6,994 bases of DNA from DASSBG01 sp965651365 (GTDB taxonomy: Bacteria > Pseudomonadota > Gammaproteobacteria > Xanthomonadales > Rhodanobacteraceae), in the NCBI GenBank assembly GCA_965651365.1, contig CBFGSA010000135.1, forward strand, positions 1 to 6,994, given 5' to 3'. Below are positions 5,384 through 6,994 of this stretch, one piece after another. The notes beneath the pieces were generated by a model. It was not told where the DNA came from. It did no database searches and was given only the letters and a program-made list of their open reading frames with translations. A program made the translations under genes and the position numbers. Position 1 is the first letter of the stretch; each line of letters opens with the position of its first letter.

Positions 5384-5420
5384 TTGAACGCCCTCCAGGT
5401 AAATGCTAGTCTAGTCTGGT
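5384..5420 (+). promoter_or_regulatory. Tandem CTAGT operator-like repeats before phd module 2, weak promoter
   Basis: Three tandem pentamers CTAGT, CTAGT, CTGGT occupy 5406-5420, just upstream of the antitoxin. A weak sigma70-like pair, TTGAAC (5384-5389) and TAGTCT (5407-5412), has a 17-base spacer. Repeats overlapping a promoter would fit autoregulation by Phd, but the -10 match is poor. GAGG at 5431-5434 is a good ribosome binding site for the ATG at 5443. Confidence 0.35.
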
Positions 5421-5442
5421 CAGGCAAGATGAGGCAAAGCTC

Positions 5443-5691
5443 ATGAAACAAGTCAACATGCTGGAAGCCAAATCGCAACTGTCCAAGCTGGTGGCAAATA
5501 TCGCGAATGGGCGCGACGAAGAAATCGTGATTGCCCGCAACGGGCGGCCAAGTGCACGCCTCGTCCCCGTACGGACACCCCCAAGCAACCACCGCATCGG
5601 CCTTCTGAAGGGCAAGTGCAAAGCGCCATCCATGGAGCAATTGAATGCCGCCGACGAGACCGTTGCCAAGCTGTTCACCGGTCGGGCATGA
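5443..5691 (+). CDS. Phd/YefM-family antitoxin (module 2)
   Basis: The 82-residue product starts MKQVNMLEAKSQLSKLVANI, the classical Phd N-terminus (VNMLEAKSQLSKL), followed by EEIVIARNGRPSARLVPV with the ARNGRP turn. The tail from about residue 52 (GLLKGK, then APSMEQLNAADETVAKLF) is the toxin-binding segment; the GxLKGK and terminal xxLF elements are typical of PIN-paired Phd proteins. GAGG at 5431-5434 gives a clear ribosome binding site. It differs strongly from the antitoxin at 3607, so the two modules are diverged family members, not a recent duplication. The toxin gene follows after six bases. Confidence 0.93.
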   Translation: MKQVNMLEAKSQLSKLVANIANGRDEEIVIARNGRPSARLVPVRTPPSNHRIGLLKGKCKAPSMEQLNAADETVAKLFTGRA

Positions 5692-5697
5692 CGCACC

Positions 5698-6084
5698 ATG
5701 CGGATACTGCTCGATACGCATATCTGCCTGTGGGCGCTGACGGACGACCGCCGCCTCGGCAAGGCAGCTCGACGCTTGCTGACCGACCCGGACAACGCGC
5801 TCTTTGTATCCGCCGCCAGCGTGTGGGAAATCGCCATCAAACGCACGCTTCCGCGGCATCATCTGCCCTTTGGTGCCGATGACGCCATCCGCTACTTCAC
5901 GCAAGCGGGATATATTCTGCTGCCCATACGCGCACCACACGCCGCCGCCGTGGAGCAGCTTGCGTCACATCATGCCGACCCGTTCGACCGCCTGCTCATT
6001 GCGCAAGCCCAAACCGAACCGCTGCGCCTGATGACCCATGACGCAATCCTTGCGCGCTACTCGGATGCGGTCATCCTGGTGTGA
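5698..6084 (+). CDS. vapC: VapC-like PIN-domain ribonuclease toxin (module 2)
   Basis: The 128-residue PIN toxin has all catalytic acids: D6 in ILLDTHICLWAL, E44 in SAASVWEIAIK, D94 with D97 in HHADPFDRLLIAQA, and D115 in LMTHDAIL. The LLDTHICLWA and HHADPFDRLL motifs are the hallmark of the Phd-paired PIN group, in agreement with its neighbour. It is likely an active RNA endonuclease with unknown substrate. It shares its subgroup with the toxin at 3843, but only the motifs are closely alike. The ATG lies six bases after the antitoxin stop, with no overlap, unlike module 1. Confidence 0.94.
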   Translation: MRILLDTHICLWALTDDRRLGKAARRLLTDPDNALFVSAASVWEIAIKRTLPRHHLPFGADDAIRYFTQAGYILLPIRAPHAAAVEQLASHHADPFDRLLIAQAQTEPLRLMTHDAILARYSDAVILV

Positions 6085-6099
6085 TCCCGTCCTTGGCAA

Positions 6100-6118
6100 G
6101 TGAACCTGACCCCGTTTT
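6100..6118 (+). repeat. Inter-module repeat GTGAACCTGACCCCGTTTT, copy 2
   Basis: This is an exact 19-base match to 4291-4309, same orientation, 1809 bases downstream. It lies 15 bases after the module 2 toxin stop and 17 before the MNT start at 6136. A T-run and GTGACAATTTGTGGCC follow. The short gap leaves little room for a separate MNT promoter, so the repeat either carries promoter elements or the MNT/HEPN pair is read from upstream. Confidence 0.8.
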
Positions 6119-6135
6119 TGTGACAATTTGTGGCC

Positions 6136-6426
6136 ATGCGCCTGAGCAAACAAAATATCCAGACTATCCGCGATTTGGTGCGCAAAAACTACGGCACCGA
6201 CGCGGCCGTACGATTGTTCGGTTCGCGCGTTGACGACAACGCGCGCGGTGGCGATATCGACCTGCTGGTTGAACTGCCCGCCAGGGCCACGTTGCGCCAG
6301 GAGCTCGCGCTGTCAGCCAAGTTGGAGCAGCACCTCGGGCGACCGGTCGACGTGCTCACCACCTGGCCTGGGCAACGCACTCGACCCATCGTCCAGATTG
6401 CGCGCCTGACAGGTGTCCGCCTGTGA
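6136..6426 (+). CDS. MntA-like minimal nucleotidyltransferase antitoxin
   Basis: From the ATG at 6136 the product is 96 residues and begins MRLSKQNIQTIRDLVRKNYG, like family members; a GTG at 6130 would add two residues. The nucleotidyltransferase core is complete: VRLFGSRVDDNARGGDIDLL (25-44) holds G29-S30 and the metal-binding D40/D42, and D72 in RPVDVL is the third acid. In characterised MntA/HepT pairs the nucleotidyltransferase adds AMP units to a tyrosine of the HEPN toxin and so inactivates it. Its stop overlaps the next gene as GTGA. It has GS-x9-DxD spacing and lacks the C-terminal helix seen in the relic at 5043-5204, so the two belong to different subfamilies. Confidence 0.88.
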   Translation: MRLSKQNIQTIRDLVRKNYGTDAAVRLFGSRVDDNARGGDIDLLVELPARATLRQELALSAKLEQHLGRPVDVLTTWPGQRTRPIVQIARLTGVRL

Positions 6427-6905
6427 ACAACCTGCTGAGCGAACAACAGGCGCTACTGGCCGAAAAGCTGCTCATCATGCAACGCTTGCACGGCGGCCTT
6501 GCATGGTCATTGGAGCGCCTGCCTGCGTGCGTCGACGTCCAGGCTATCAGCGACCCGGCCGTGGCCGAGCGCACTGCTGCTGTCGTGGACCGGTTCTGCA
6601 AGCTGCAAGACCAGTTCGCCGGCGCCCTGCGCCAAGCCCATGCCATGCTTGGCGAAAAATACCGCAGCTTTCACGATGTGGTCACATGGGCCGTCAACGA
6701 ACGCCTCTTGCCTGATGAGCCCACATGGCTTGAATTGCGCAGCCTGCGCAACCGACTCACCCACGAGTACGACCCGGCCAACGATGCCTTGCCAGAATTG
6801 ATTCAATCCATACGCGATGGGCACGCCTTGTTGGCAACAGCCATCCACCACTTCCAGTCGTTGTGCACCCAACGCGGCCTTGTCCCGACTGCGCCGGAGC
6901 ACTGA
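6423..6905 (+). CDS. HEPN-domain ribonuclease toxin of the MNT/HEPN module
   Basis: The 160-residue, largely helical protein starts at a GTG within the MNT stop (four-base overlap). Residues 101-118 (TWLELRSLRNRLTHEYDP) carry the HEPN motif R109-N-x3-H114, extended to RX4HXY by Y116. HEPN toxins of this kind are RNases; in HepT the motif tyrosine is the AMP acceptor. The N-terminal helices (about 4-33) and DRFCKLQDQFAGALRQAHAM (56-75) fit the HEPN four-helix bundle. It is longer than the DUF86-type HepT of the relic and of a different subfamily. The gene appears intact. The RNA target is not deducible. It could be called HepT-like, but I leave the symbol empty. Confidence 0.85.
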   Translation: MNNLLSEQQALLAEKLLIMQRLHGGLAWSLERLPACVDVQAISDPAVAERTAAVVDRFCKLQDQFAGALRQAHAMLGEKYRSFHDVVTWAVNERLLPDEPTWLELRSLRNRLTHEYDPANDALPELIQSIRDGHALLATAIHHFQSLCTQRGLVPTAPEH

Positions 6906-6912
6906 GTCACAC

Positions 6913-6938
6913 GCCTCCGCGTCACAAGTATCGGAGGC
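6913..6938 (+). other. Hairpin after the MNT/HEPN module
   Basis: GCCTCCG (6913-6919) and CGGAGGC (6932-6938) form a perfect 7-bp stem with a 12-base loop, starting 8 bases after the toxin stop. No T-run follows, so it is not a standard intrinsic terminator. It could protect the transcript 3' end or aid termination in another way. Confidence 0.4.
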
Positions 6939-6979
6939 AGATCCAGCCTTGCAAACGGCCCTGTGTAAAACGACTGCAT

Positions 6980-6994
6980 GTGCACCTGACCCCG
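6980..6994 (+). repeat. Inter-module repeat, copy 3 (near copy, cut by window end)
   Basis: GTGCACCTGACCCCG matches the first 15 bases of the repeats at 4291 and 6100 with one difference (C for A at the fourth base). It is in the same orientation, 880 bases after copy 2. The rest lies outside the window. Its presence after the MNT/HEPN pair means that this pair is flanked on both sides by the motif. Confidence 0.65.

Noticed and set aside
5053..5409. 118-residue protein beginning MGMPQALRY
   Set aside because: Its first 48 residues are an out-of-frame reading of the mntA relic. Only the part from the ATG at 5197 is family-like (HepT), and that is truncated, so it is better described as two relics.
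6130..6138. GTG at 6130 as start of the MNT gene
   Set aside because: It adds only two residues before MRLS, where family members usually begin, and no better ribosome binding site supports it. The ATG at 6136 is preferred.
6507..6902. 131-codon minus-strand frame opposite the HEPN toxin
   Set aside because: It is an antisense shadow of the MNT/HEPN operon, with no recognisable motif and no promoter or ribosome binding site that stands out.
4291..6994. Integron cassette array with attC sites
   Set aside because: The shared motif is only about 19 bases and has no attC-type paired inverted core sites (RYYYAAC / GTTRRRY) or long imperfect palindrome around it, and no integrase is present. Some other type of boundary is more likely.

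Overview
This is a high-GC proteobacterial chromosome segment. The short inverted intergenic elements ending in GTCA(C/T)CC-type sequence and the degenerate GAATCCC/GAATCAC heptamers at 292-319 resemble intergenic DNA that I associate with Xanthomonadales (Lysobacterales) such as Xanthomonadaceae or Rhodanobacteraceae. That placement is inference, because the window has no rRNA or other phylogenetic marker.

Left third (1-2600): positions 1-325 are repeat DNA: a 65-bp direct repeat in two copies, a 19-bp imperfect inverted repeat and a heptamer array. It runs straight into a TPR protein (341-1075) that looks like the C-terminal membrane-anchor plus TPR end of a larger membrane protein. Next is a decayed vapBC relic (1174-1394), then an intact DegT/DnrJ/EryC1/StrS sugar aminotransferase (1440-2600). 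The aminotransferase is the only clear metabolic gene and suggests the edge of a surface-polysaccharide locus.

Right two thirds (2700-6994): this is a dense run of toxin-antitoxin (TA) modules. In order: higBA (minus strand, toxin first, 3294-2703); phd-vapC (3607-4241, ATGA overlap); an AbrB-type vapB with a PIN vapC (4386-5023, GTGA overlap); a mntA-hepT relic (about 5043-5358) lacking both ends; a second phd-vapC (5443-6084); and an intact MNT/HEPN pair (6136-6905, GTGA overlap) with an RX4HXY toxin motif. That makes five apparently intact modules and one relic within 4.2 kb, plus the vapBC relic upstream.

Two repeat systems punctuate the region. One is a REP-like palindromic family (1-251, 2637-2694 and, divergent, 3392-3507). 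The other is the short motif GTGAACCTGACCCCGTTTT at 4291 and 6100, with a near copy at 6980 cut by the window end. These motifs lie in gaps between modules and could mark cassette boundaries. No transposase, integrase, tRNA, rRNA or CRISPR array is visible.

Each intact module has a toxin and its antitoxin adjacent or overlapping, with antitoxin-first order except in higBA. Candidate promoters with palindromes or duplicated sites are visible before higB, the first phd and the AbrB-type vapB, consistent with autoregulation.
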